The notes below the pieces were generated by a model. That model saw only the letters and a list, made by a program, of their open reading frames with translations. It did no database searches and was not told the origin of the DNA. A program made the translations under genes and the position numbers. Below are positions 30,276-36,606 of a stretch of 37,207 bases of DNA, piece by piece. The stretch is taken from positions 1 to 37,207 of the forward strand of contig VGJQ01000011.1 in the NCBI GenBank assembly GCA_016867375.1, in the 5' to 3' direction. Position 1 is the first letter of the stretch. Each line of letters starts with the position of its first letter. Origin of the DNA: Candidatus Kaiserbacteria bacterium. GTDB taxonomy: Bacteria > Patescibacteriota > Minisyncoccia > Phycocordibacterales > UBA2100.

Positions 30276-31436
30276 GACAGTCACAGGCGCATCTTCTTCT
30301 TGATGCTGCCGTTCCAGCTCATAGAGAGCCGTCAGACCTTCGAAGAGACGTTTGGTAATCTCCGCCTCAGTGACGCCGAAGCGTGCACGAGGAGAGATGT
30401 CTGACGTCCCCGCCGCGTCCATCTGTGAATGCTCTCCGGATAGGCCGCGCGCCTGAAGATTGAGAGCCTTCGCCTTGGCCTTCAGGTGAGCCTCATCAGT
30501 CCCCCTGCGTGAAAGACGGGGGAATTGGACGAGTACGGACTGACGCTTGCCTGTGCCCATGTTGGTCGGACAGGTCGTCACGACGCCGTAAACGGGATGT
30601 CGGGCGAACGATACACCAGCCTTTTCCAAGGCCTTCAAGAGGTCTCCGAGAGACTTATCGACCTCCCCAAGATCTGATCCGTGCACGATTGAGATGATCC
30701 TCAAATGATCTTCTTCGCCGACCCAGATCATCTGTGTCTTGTCCGCAGAAAGCCATATGCCACGACCAAACGGCCATTCTGACGCGATGCCGCTCGTGGT
30801 CAGGTGATTGTCTGTCGTCATGTCATTAAACAAGAAATGATCCCGACGCATTTGCTCTGCTTCCTCTACGCTCATCTCGAGCGCATGTCCCGGCGTGAGA
30901 CTTCGATACGAACCAGCGAATGGCAGCTGTGCGAATGCACTGACAATGAACGACTCAAACCGCAGTCGCTCCTCACGATTCATCGCACTCGGAAGATTCC
31001 AACCAGCCACATTACGTGCGACACGCGCACGCATGGACATCCGACCGAACTCAGGACTGATCCTGGTGAGTGTATATTCGCCGACGGGAATATCCCAATC
31101 ATGCTCTTGGCGGGTGTCGCCAGAAATCCCGTGATACTCGCGTACGATTCTATCCAAGAAGAACGCAAAATCTTGCAAATCTTCCGGTCGAGTCAGGTAT
31201 ACGCCCACCTGCGCATCGTCATTTGCCAGGCCGGCGATAATAACGTCGAGCAGACGCAGCTGCATCTGCCTTGGAAGTGTCTGCGCCCACTGCAGCACCT
31301 CATCAGTGAAGTGCTTGTTGGCAAGCGAGACTCGCTCCGCATGGCGCAAATCAGCAAAACGTTGCACGACAATTTCCCAGTCTACCCGTATATACGCACT
31401 GATAGCCTCAGGCTTTGAGATTATCTTTTGAGTCAT
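30273..31436 (-). CDS. ATP:guanido phosphotransferase (arginine-kinase-like phosphagen kinase)
   Basis: Reversible transfer of phosphate between ATP and a guanidino compound, usually arginine. The 387-residue protein has a helical N-domain with QVGVYLTRPEDLQDFAFFLD and REYH, as in phosphagen kinases, followed by the catalytic domain. The five nucleotide-binding arginines are present: Arg136 and Arg138 (SMRAR), Arg246 (EEDHLR), Arg298 (GTGKR) and Arg330 (LNLQARG). The substrate-contacting residues are also there: Glu242, Cys289 (TTCPTNMGTG) and Glu335 (SGEHSQ). The N-domain separates it from McsB protein kinases. GAGGAA lies 5 nt before the ATG at 31436. The leader contains a AAGCGGC/GCCGCTT hairpin (31481-31497). 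Confidence 0.92.
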   Translation of the reverse strand: MTQKIISKPEAISAYIRVDWEIVVQRFADLRHAERVSLANKHFTDEVLQWAQTLPRQMQLRLLDVIIAGLANDDAQVGVYLTRPEDLQDFAFFLDRIVREYHGISGDTRQEHDWDIPVGEYTLTRISPEFGRMSMRARVARNVAGWNLPSAMNREERLRFESFIVSAFAQLPFAGSYRSLTPGHALEMSVEEAEQMRRDHFLFNDMTTDNHLTTSGIASEWPFGRGIWLSADKTQMIWVGEEDHLRIISIVHGSDLGEVDKSLGDLLKALEKAGVSFARHPVYGVVTTCPTNMGTGKRQSVLVQFPRLSRRGTDEAHLKAKAKALNLQARGLSGEHSQMDAAGTSDISPRARFGVTEAEITKRLFEGLTALYELERQHQEEDAPVTV

Positions 31437-31671
31437 GATGTTCCTCGTGTGATTGGACGCATTGGTCCTTAACGATAAAGAAGCGGCATCGCCGCTTTTC
31501 GTAATGTAGCACAAAAAAATAGAGGTGGTCTGCCAAATCAACACCAAACCACACATTTTTTTAATTTAAAAGTTCGTGGTGTAACAAACCCACGATATAA
31601 AAACATTTGTCAAATGTTATGGTGCGATATGACACCGTGTCACACATCGATGTCGCCGCGATGTGCCAGTC

Positions 31672-31914
31672 CTAAAGGCTGAGAACCTCGCGTAGACGCG
31701 GCTCGTCGAAGCCAATGATGAGCTCGCCGCCGACATTGATCACCGGCACACCCATCTGCCCGCTCTTGGTGATCATTTCTGCACGCTTCTCGAGATCCGT
31801 CGCCACGTTATAGTCCTTGAACGCGATATGATTTTCGGTGAAAAAATCCTTCGCGTCATGGCAAAAATGACATGTAGGGGTCGAATAAATGATCACTTCT
31901 TTTTGTGCTGCCAT
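31672..31914 (-). CDS. Glutaredoxin-like protein
   Basis: The 80-residue thioredoxin-fold protein has the dithiol active site CHFC (STPTCHFCHDAK), the cis-proline segment MGVPVINVGG and GFDEPRL near the end, as in NrdH/Grx proteins. It may reduce ribonucleotide reductase or other thiols. The gap 31437-31671 holds small hairpins (ACATTTGTCAAATGT) but no gene. Confidence 0.9.
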   Translation of the reverse strand: MAAQKEVIIYSTPTCHFCHDAKDFFTENHIAFKDYNVATDLEKRAEMITKSGQMGVPVINVGGELIIGFDEPRLREVLSL

Positions 31915-32040
31915 ATGCTTTAGGTTTTAGTCATGCGCTTAATAAGTATTGCCATTATATCACCTCCGCTCGCACTCGCCTGATGTGTAAAAATGTGTAT
32001 ATCTGTTCTAGTGCCCCACCCTTAAAATAGCTTGAACGCA

Positions 32041-32100
32041 TTTCGCCGCCTGCCTGCCCGTCCGAAGCCGAGAGGCGAAGGAGGGCGACGGCGAGGAAGA
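32041..32100. repeat. GC-rich CCTGCCTGCCCG-type intergenic repeat
   Basis: CGCCGCCTGCCTGCCCGTCC and GAAGCCGAGAGGCGAAGGAG are of the kind found between genes in many CPR genomes. The gap 31915-32240 shows no gene otherwise, apart from the terminator at 32176-32214. Confidence 0.45.
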
Positions 32101-32175
32101 CCCCGCGAAAAATGATTGGAAAATGTACTGCTTTGGCGGCACATTCTTTTACGAAAATTCAAATTCAAAAATTGA

Positions 32176-32214
32176 AAAAGAAAAGGCCACCGCTCCCTCT
32201 CGGAAGTCGGTGGC
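32176..32214 (-). terminator. Terminator of the zinc-ribbon protein gene
   Basis: On the minus strand GCCACCG pairs with CGGTGGC (15-nt loop), followed by CTTTTCTTTTTC. Confidence 0.8.
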
Positions 32215-32240
32215 TGTTGTCGGAGAACATGGTGCACGAT

Positions 32241-32660
32241 CTAGTCGGCGTACACCGGAGCTCCGTGGAAGTTCGGCTTCTTCTCGCAGTTCGGACAGTA
32301 GGGCACAGTGTCGTACGTGCACTCGCCACCACCGCCAGTGAAGCCACGAAACCAGACCGGATGTGCGACCTGAGCGCCGAGGATTTCGGCACCACATTCC
32401 TCGCATTTCCAGCCGTCGCCGTTCTTCACGTAGTTCTCCATGTTGCCGGGTTCACGCTTCTCGGATTCCGGCTTCTCTTTCGGCGAGGGCTTGACGTTGA
32501 CGATCTGACCGTCGAACACGAGGAACTGATCGGACTTGCTGTTCGGCCAACGACGTGCGATCTCCTCCTCCACAGCCCTGTCGTCCTCGTAGGGGCCGTA
32601 GACGCAGCCCAGATGCCAGTAGCCCCCGTACTTGGAGCCGAGCGGGATGAAAAACTTCAT
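32241..32660 (-). CDS. Zinc-ribbon protein, function unknown (139 aa)
   Basis: GGAGGAAG lies 5 nt before the ATG at 32660, which sets the start. The N-terminal part (MKFFIPLGSKYGGYWHLGCV, then a helix with DDRAVEEEIARRW) resembles no family I know. The C-terminal part has two Cys pairs, CEEC and CPNC, spaced by about 40 residues, that should bind one zinc ion, with aromatic and Gly-rich sequence between (WFRGFTGGGGECTYDT). It is a single-gene unit with a terminator. Confidence 0.7.
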   Translation of the reverse strand: MKFFIPLGSKYGGYWHLGCVYGPYEDDRAVEEEIARRWPNSKSDQFLVFDGQIVNVKPSPKEKPESEKREPGNMENYVKNGDGWKCEECGAEILGAQVAHPVWFRGFTGGGGECTYDTVPYCPNCEKKPNFHGAPVYAD

Positions 32661-32807
32661 CGGTCTTCCTCCATTCTCAATGAGTGTTTTACTGAACCAA
32701 GCCACCCTGACTTGATTCCAAGTCAACTTAGCATTTTAGACTACGAAAGTCTAGAGGCGGCAAGCACCGCCGCTTGGGAGTGTTTGAAAAATGTTTCTTT
32801 TCCTATG

Positions 32808-32881
32808 TGGTGCGGGATGGGAGAATCGAACTCCCACTTACTGCTTGGGAAGCAGTCGTCCTACCACTAAACGAATCCCGC
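32808..32881 (-). tRNA. tRNA-Gly (CCC)
   Basis: Acceptor GCGGGAT/ATCCCGC, anticodon stem ACTGC/GCAGT, loop TTCCCAA (anticodon CCC), T arm GGGAG-TTCGATT-CTCCC. Unlike the other two tRNAs here, CCA is encoded (32810-32808). A TGGTATAGT box lies upstream around 32950-32958. Confidence 0.93.
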
Positions 32882-32936
32882 CTTCGCTCGCCGAAGCGAG
32901 CTACGGCGGGCACAGCCCGCAAGTAGTTCGCGAAGG
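32881..32936. repeat. Palindromic repeat between tRNA-Gly and its promoter
   Basis: CCTTCGC (32881) and GCGAAGG (32930-32936) enclose CTCGCCGAAGCGAG and GCGGGCACAGCCCGC hairpins. Confidence 0.55.
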
Positions 32937-32987
32937 AGAGTCGTTCAATACTATACCAAAAATCATCCAAACGGCACACGTACATAC

Positions 32988-33027
32988 ATATTCCCTATTT
33001 TATGCTATAGCGTAAAATAGGGAATAT
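32988..33027. repeat. CTATAG palindrome 7
   Basis: 40-bp palindrome with ATATTCCCTATTTTA and its complement around GCTATAGC (33004-33011); one mismatched pair next to the core. Arms resemble copy 6 but differ in compensatory positions. Confidence 0.9.
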
Positions 33028-33076
33028 TTCATTGAACATGTAACGAATGTGTTGTACCCACTGTACGAACGCTTGG

Positions 33077-33130
33077 TTAGGTCCCGTTCATAAGGCTCAC
33101 TTGTGCATATTATTCGTGGACGAGCCCTTA
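33077..33130 (-). repeat. MITE-like element, short form (54 bp)
   Basis: TTAGGTCCCGTTCAT to the complement of TAAGGGCTCGTCCAC with most of the interior deleted. The last TTA is the stop codon of the DivIC/FtsB-like gene. Confidence 0.85.
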
Positions 33131-33508
33131 CCATCGTGGAAACAGCCATTTGATCCAAGAGCCCCATGATGAGGTAGATGTCGCCGAAGTGGTGGCGGGG
33201 GCCGCTGGGTCCACGATGATGATGAGCCCTTCGCCCTGCTTGCCCATGCGATATTGGTGCCGCAAAGCGGCTTCCTTGCCCCGCTCGGTATTCAGATCAG
33301 CGATGTCGGCCCTGAGATCTGCTTCTCGCTGACTCAGGTCGGCGAGATACATGGCGGATTCCCGACTGAGTGCAGCTGACTCGCGCTCACGCTGGTAAAT
33401 GCGCCACACGCCGGAGACACCCACCAGCACGAGCATAGCGAGCACAAGCATGAGTACTCGCCGCCAGAAGAGGCGTACTGGGTCAGTCCTTTGCGAAAAT
33501 ACGTCCAT
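33128..33508 (-). CDS. Septum-formation initiator (DivIC/FtsB/FtsL-like) protein
   Basis: Bitopic division protein pattern: short cytoplasmic N-terminus, one membrane helix (VLMLVLAMLVLVGVSGVW), then a coiled coil (about 50-95) with LSRESAMYLADLSQREADLR, and EAALRHQYRMGKQGEGLIII, where the R..Y.. E.. pattern is typical of the DivIC/FtsB family. The tail is rich in Ala, Thr and Ser and ends in SSWGSWIKWLFPRW. Start 33508 is chosen because the longer frame runs through the divergent promoter. 126 residues. Confidence 0.82.
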   Translation of the reverse strand: MDVFSQRTDPVRLFWRRVLMLVLAMLVLVGVSGVWRIYQRERESAALSRESAMYLADLSQREADLRADIADLNTERGKEAALRHQYRMGKQGEGLIIIVDPAAPATTSATSTSSWGSWIKWLFPRW

Positions 33509-33512
33509 AGGA

Positions 33513-33526
33513 TATAATCCTATCAT
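33513..33526 (+). promoter_or_regulatory. Divergent promoter region
   Basis: TATAAT (33513-33518) and TATCAT (33521-33526) precede the ATG at 33534 by 15 and 7 nt. GGATTATATCC on the other strand can serve the DivIC/FtsB-like gene. Confidence 0.5.
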
Positions 33527-33533
33527 CAATCGT

Positions 33534-33662
33534 ATGAGTTTTCTTTTTCATCGCCGTACCCAAAAAATCGCCAAGATCCTGTGGGGCGTGATCGCCGTAC
33601 TCATTATCGTGAGCATGGTCATCTTCTTCGCCCCGGGGGTCACAAATATTCTCTTGAGCTAA
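33534..33662 (+). CDS. Small single-pass membrane protein (42 aa)
   Basis: Begins MSFLFHRRTQKIAKILWG, a basic amphipathic segment, followed by one membrane helix (VIAVLIIVSMVIFFAPGV). TATCAT lies 7 nt before the ATG, and a hairpin with T-run follows the stop. Similar 40-50 residue RRxxK-TM proteins are frequent in Parcubacteria and often lie next to division or peptidyl-prolyl isomerase genes. No function known. Confidence 0.65.
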   Translation: MSFLFHRRTQKIAKILWGVIAVLIIVSMVIFFAPGVTNILLS

Positions 33663-33680
33663 TGATGGTGCATGCCAGTG

Positions 33681-33706
33681 GTGCATGCCAGGCATGCACA
33701 TGTTTT
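33681..33706 (+). terminator. Hairpin terminator after the 42-aa gene
   Basis: GTGCATGCC (33681-33689) and GGCATGCAC (33691-33699), then ATGTTTTT. The tight one-base loop makes it a weak call. Confidence 0.5.
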
Positions 33707-33712
33707 TAGGGA

Positions 33713-33752
33713 TTAGGTCCCGTTCATTTGGTGTTGAACTTCGGGACCCAAC
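33713..33752 (-). repeat. MITE-like element, one end only
   Basis: TTAGGTCCCGTTCATTTGGT followed by GTTGAACTTCGGGACCCAA; GGTCCCG and CGGGACC can pair. It ends at the stop codon of the coiled-coil gene. Confidence 0.65.
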
Positions 33753-34013
33753 CTATCCCTGAACCTCAGCTACAAATTCAGGCGGAAGACTTGGCAGGAC
33801 AGTGCGGATGCGCTGTTCAAGATCCTTGCGCGCGAAGGTTTCGTGGTCGAGGCGGTTTTCGATGCCGCCGATTTTGTTGTTGACGACGCCGATGATCTCA
33901 TTTTTCGCCTTTTCGACCCTTTCTTCGACAATTTCTTCAACGTCTTCCCGCGTGACCATCCGGTCCTTCATAAAATTGAGTATCTCAAGCATGTCTTGAT
34001 GATCTTGTTCCAT
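33753..34013 (-). CDS. Small coiled-coil protein (86 aa)
   Basis: MEQDHQDMLEILNFMKDRMV and a middle of heptad-like charged sequence (EDVEEIVEERVEKAKNE) predict a helical coiled coil, ending in LEQRIRTVLPSLPPEFVAEV. The start at 34013 has TACAAT 7 nt upstream, formed by the edge of a repeat element. Such proteins are common in CPR genomes, with no assigned function. Confidence 0.7.
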   Translation of the reverse strand: MEQDHQDMLEILNFMKDRMVTREDVEEIVEERVEKAKNEIIGVVNNKIGGIENRLDHETFARKDLEQRIRTVLPSLPPEFVAEVQG

Positions 34014-34020
34014 GGGCTGT

Positions 34021-34026
34021 ATTGTA
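34021..34026 (-). promoter_or_regulatory. -10 box formed at the edge of a repeat element
   Basis: TACAAT on the minus strand ends 7 nt before the ATG at 34013. Its first two bases are the last two of the TTA end of the element at 34025-34119. Confidence 0.4.
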
Positions 34027-34119
34027 AGGGCTCGTCCACACATAACGTACTCGTTATGTGTGGACTACACTTATGGGCCCGTTCATTTTGTGTTGCAGTT
34101 ATTTATGAACGGGACCTAA
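34025..34119 (+). repeat. MITE-like element, complete 95-bp form
   Basis: TAAGGGCTCGTCCAC at the left end, ATGAACGGGACCTAA at the right. Stem-loops GTCCACACATAACG/CGTTATGTGTGGAC and CCCGTTCAT/ATGAACGGG. It matches the element at 30181-30275 in reverse orientation with only a few differences. Confidence 0.9.
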
Positions 34120-34123
34120 CACC

Positions 34124-35905
34124 TCACGATTCTCGGACAACCTTCAAAAATACATCGTGCGGGATATCCACCTTACCGCGGGATAGCATGCGCTTCTTGC
34201 CCTTTTTCTGTTTTTCGCGCAGTTTCATCTTGCGGGTGATGTCGCCCCCGTACATGTGCTGCGTCACGTCTTTTCGCATTGCCGAAAGGCGCCGCGATGC
34301 GATAATACGCCCATGCGAGCGCGCTTGAATCTTGAGCTCAAACATCTGCCGCGGCAAAAGCTCTTGGAGCTTTTCTACCATCGCCTCGGCCTCATGCTGC
34401 ACGCGTCGGCGGGACACGATGCGGGTAAAGGGGAGTGCGAGCTCTTCGGCCACCAAAATATCGAGCCGCACCACATCCGCATCGCGCAGGCCGATTATTT
34501 TGTATGAGAGAGACGCGAATCCTGACGAGATGCTTTTGAGCTTGTCGAAGAAGCCGCGCATGAGCTCACGCAGGGGCATCTGTGCAGAGATCTGTGTCTT
34601 GCCATCGGGCAAAGTCTCCGTGTCACCGACGACCGCCTCATGATCATAGAGGAGCTGGGAGACTGCGCCTAGGTATCCAGGCGGAGTCATGACTTGGATT
34701 GCAGTCCAGAGCTCGCGCACACCCTTGGCCGTGCCATCATCAGGGAAACGCGCCGGCGCGTAGACATCTTCGACACTGCCATCCATATGGGTGACCTCGT
34801 AGACGGTCGTAGGCATCGTGACGACCAGGTCCATATTGAATTCGCGGCGCAGTCGCTCGGTGATGATCTCCATGTGGAGCATCCCGAGAAATCCGCACCG
34901 GAAACCCTTACCCATCACGCCCGAGGACTCCTCTTCATACGAGAGCGATGAATCACTGAGCCTGAGCCGCTCCAGCGATTGACGCAAGACGGGCAGATCA
35001 TCCTGAGATTCCGGATACACGCTCGCCCAGATCACCGGCGTCGGAGAGTAGTAGCCAGGAAGGCCTGGCGCAGGATTGCGCGCCGTCGTGATCGTGTCGC
35101 CGACACTCGCGATGCCCGGCTTCTTGATACCGGTGACGATATAGCCGATCTCTCCTGCAGAGAGCGATTCTCGCGGTGACTCTTCGGGCGTAAGTACGCC
35201 GACTTCGAGCGCGTTGAAATCCGCATTGGCGGCGACGAAACGCAGCGTATCCCCTTTTGAGATCCTACCGCCAAAGATGCGCAGGTACACGATGACACCA
35301 CGATGATCGGAATACCCGAAGTCGAAAATGAGCCCCTGAGCACCACGCTCACCTTCACTCGGTGCCGGAACGCGTTCGACGATTGTGTTGAGCACTTCAG
35401 AGACCCCCTCTCCCGTCTTACCCGAAGCACCGAGGATTTCGGATTCATCGATATCGAGGAGGAGCGATAGCTCGCTCTTGATCTCCGCAACCCGCGCATG
35501 GGGAGCGTCGATCTTGGAGACGACGGGGATGATGACAAGCCCGAGCTGCTTGGCGACCGAGAGCACCGAAAGCGTCTGCGCCTCCACACCCTGTGTGGAA
35601 TCGACGAGGAGCACCACACCCTCGACAGCCGAAAGTGCCCGCGAGACTTCATAGGCGAAATCCACGTGTCCGGGCGTGTCGATGAGATTGAGCACATAGG
35701 ACTGCCCTTTGTGGACCCAATTCATGCGTACCGGCTGCATCTTGATGGTAATACCGCGCTCGCGCTCGAGATCCATACGATCAAGGACCTGTTCCTGCAT
35801 ACGCCGTGCCTCAATGGTCCCCGTAAGCTCGAGCATGCGATCTGCCAGCGTGGACTTGCCGTGATCGATGTGCGCTATGATAGAAAAATTGCGGATATGT
35901 TGCAT
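34124..35905 (-). CDS. lepA: Elongation factor 4 (LepA GTPase)
   Basis: Ribosome-bound GTPase that acts in translation and 30S biogenesis. MQHIRNFSIIAHIDHGKSTL gives the G1 loop, ERERGITIKMQ G2, DTPGHVDF G3, SKIDAPHA G4 and GASGKTGEG G5. The LepA-specific C-terminal domain with YSDHRG... to RRKMKLREKQKKGKKRM is complete: RQMFELKIQARSHGRIIASR, then DVTQHMYGGDITRKMKL. Start 35905 matches the family N-terminus and lies 10 nt after TGTTATCGT; the longer frame adds ten residues not found in LepA. 593 residues. Confidence 0.97.
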   Translation of the reverse strand: MQHIRNFSIIAHIDHGKSTLADRMLELTGTIEARRMQEQVLDRMDLERERGITIKMQPVRMNWVHKGQSYVLNLIDTPGHVDFAYEVSRALSAVEGVVLLVDSTQGVEAQTLSVLSVAKQLGLVIIPVVSKIDAPHARVAEIKSELSLLLDIDESEILGASGKTGEGVSEVLNTIVERVPAPSEGERGAQGLIFDFGYSDHRGVIVYLRIFGGRISKGDTLRFVAANADFNALEVGVLTPEESPRESLSAGEIGYIVTGIKKPGIASVGDTITTARNPAPGLPGYYSPTPVIWASVYPESQDDLPVLRQSLERLRLSDSSLSYEEESSGVMGKGFRCGFLGMLHMEIITERLRREFNMDLVVTMPTTVYEVTHMDGSVEDVYAPARFPDDGTAKGVRELWTAIQVMTPPGYLGAVSQLLYDHEAVVGDTETLPDGKTQISAQMPLRELMRGFFDKLKSISSGFASLSYKIIGLRDADVVRLDILVAEELALPFTRIVSRRRVQHEAEAMVEKLQELLPRQMFELKIQARSHGRIIASRRLSAMRKDVTQHMYGGDITRKMKLREKQKKGKKRMLSRGKVDIPHDVFLKVVRES

Positions 35906-35915
35906 ATCGTAGAGT

Positions 35916-35924
35916 ACGATAACA
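35916..35924 (-). promoter_or_regulatory. Extended -10 promoter of lepA
   Basis: TGTTATCGT on the minus strand ends 10 nt before the ATG at 35905. It abuts the T-run of the upstream terminator. Confidence 0.45.
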
Positions 35925-35952
35925 AAAATTGGCACTGTTGCACAGTGCCAAT
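35924..35952 (-). terminator. Terminator of the ClpP-fold protein gene
   Basis: ATTGGCACTG pairs with CAGTGCCAAT (35943-35952 with 35928-35937), 5-nt loop, then TTTTTG on the minus strand. Confidence 0.9.
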
Positions 35953-35958
35953 GATAGT

Positions 35959-36510
35959 TCAGTCCTTTAGGACAAGTTTACCAGATTCGATCTCACAATG
36001 GCGCCACACGCCAGTGGCGAGAGCATCAGCACCACTCATCTCGAGCATCGCTCGACGTTCTAGTGTCGTCGGTTCGCCTCCATGCTGATCTATCCATTTC
36101 TGAATAGGGTAGATGTGGCGATTTGGGATGTACTTCTTTTCAGTGGGTTGCCACCCCTGATGGAAGATGAGCGTTGCTTTCTCACTCATACATACATGCC
36201 CTGCAGCCCACTCCATAAGCAATTCACATGAGGAGCCACATTCTCCCAGAACAGCGATGTTGAGATCATATCCGATAATCACCCATGTTGCATGTAGAAA
36301 ATCCTCCAAAACACCGCCGTAGTTCATGTCGATGCCGCACACAGGCTCATCTCCTGTGCATCCAGTCGCTTTTTGCAAGATCACTCGATGTTCAGGTAGA
36401 AGTCCTCCTTTTTGCTCTTCGCCATGCGAAGAGCCAGAAACTGCCAATACGAAAAGTGCGCCAAGTGCAATCAGGATCAAATCCCGCAGCCAATGTTCCT
36501 TGAGACCCAT
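35959..36510 (-). CDS. Exported or membrane-anchored ClpP/crotonase-fold protein
   Basis: 183 residues. An N-terminal signal or anchor (LRDLILIALGALFVLAVSGS) is followed by NYGGVLEDFLHATWVIIGYD and GECGSSCELLMEWAAG, then ATLIFHQGW. This order (Gly-rich strand, small-residue turn with CGSSC, then FH) resembles ClpP-like periplasmic proteins with CxSAC and FH motifs, in which Ser and His may form the catalytic pair. Several cysteines suggest disulfides outside the cytoplasm. AAGGAG lies 9 nt before the ATG. The family is poorly known; the enzymatic call is inference. Confidence 0.6.
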   Translation of the reverse strand: MGLKEHWLRDLILIALGALFVLAVSGSSHGEEQKGGLLPEHRVILQKATGCTGDEPVCGIDMNYGGVLEDFLHATWVIIGYDLNIAVLGECGSSCELLMEWAAGHVCMSEKATLIFHQGWQPTEKKYIPNRHIYPIQKWIDQHGGEPTTLERRAMLEMSGADALATGVWRHCEIESGKLVLKD

Positions 36511-36606
36511 GTCCGTAACTCCTTCCTATAGAGACCTCCAGCCGCACCCTGCGGCAGGTATAGTGTCGCTGCCCCGACTATGCCATTAGAGAAAAACAAA
36601 AGCAAG

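Noticed and set aside
30273-31436. McsB-type protein arginine kinase
   Set aside because: The N-terminal helical domain with the phosphagen-kinase segment REYHG and the LNLQARG...GEH pattern point to a phosphagen kinase; no ctsR, mcsA or clpC is beside it. The alternative is not excluded fully.
31481-31497. Riboswitch or attenuator in the leader of the phosphagen kinase gene
   Set aside because: Only a short AAGCGGC/GCCGCTT hairpin followed by CTTTAT is seen. No known riboswitch core is recognisable, so it is mentioned only in the gene entry.
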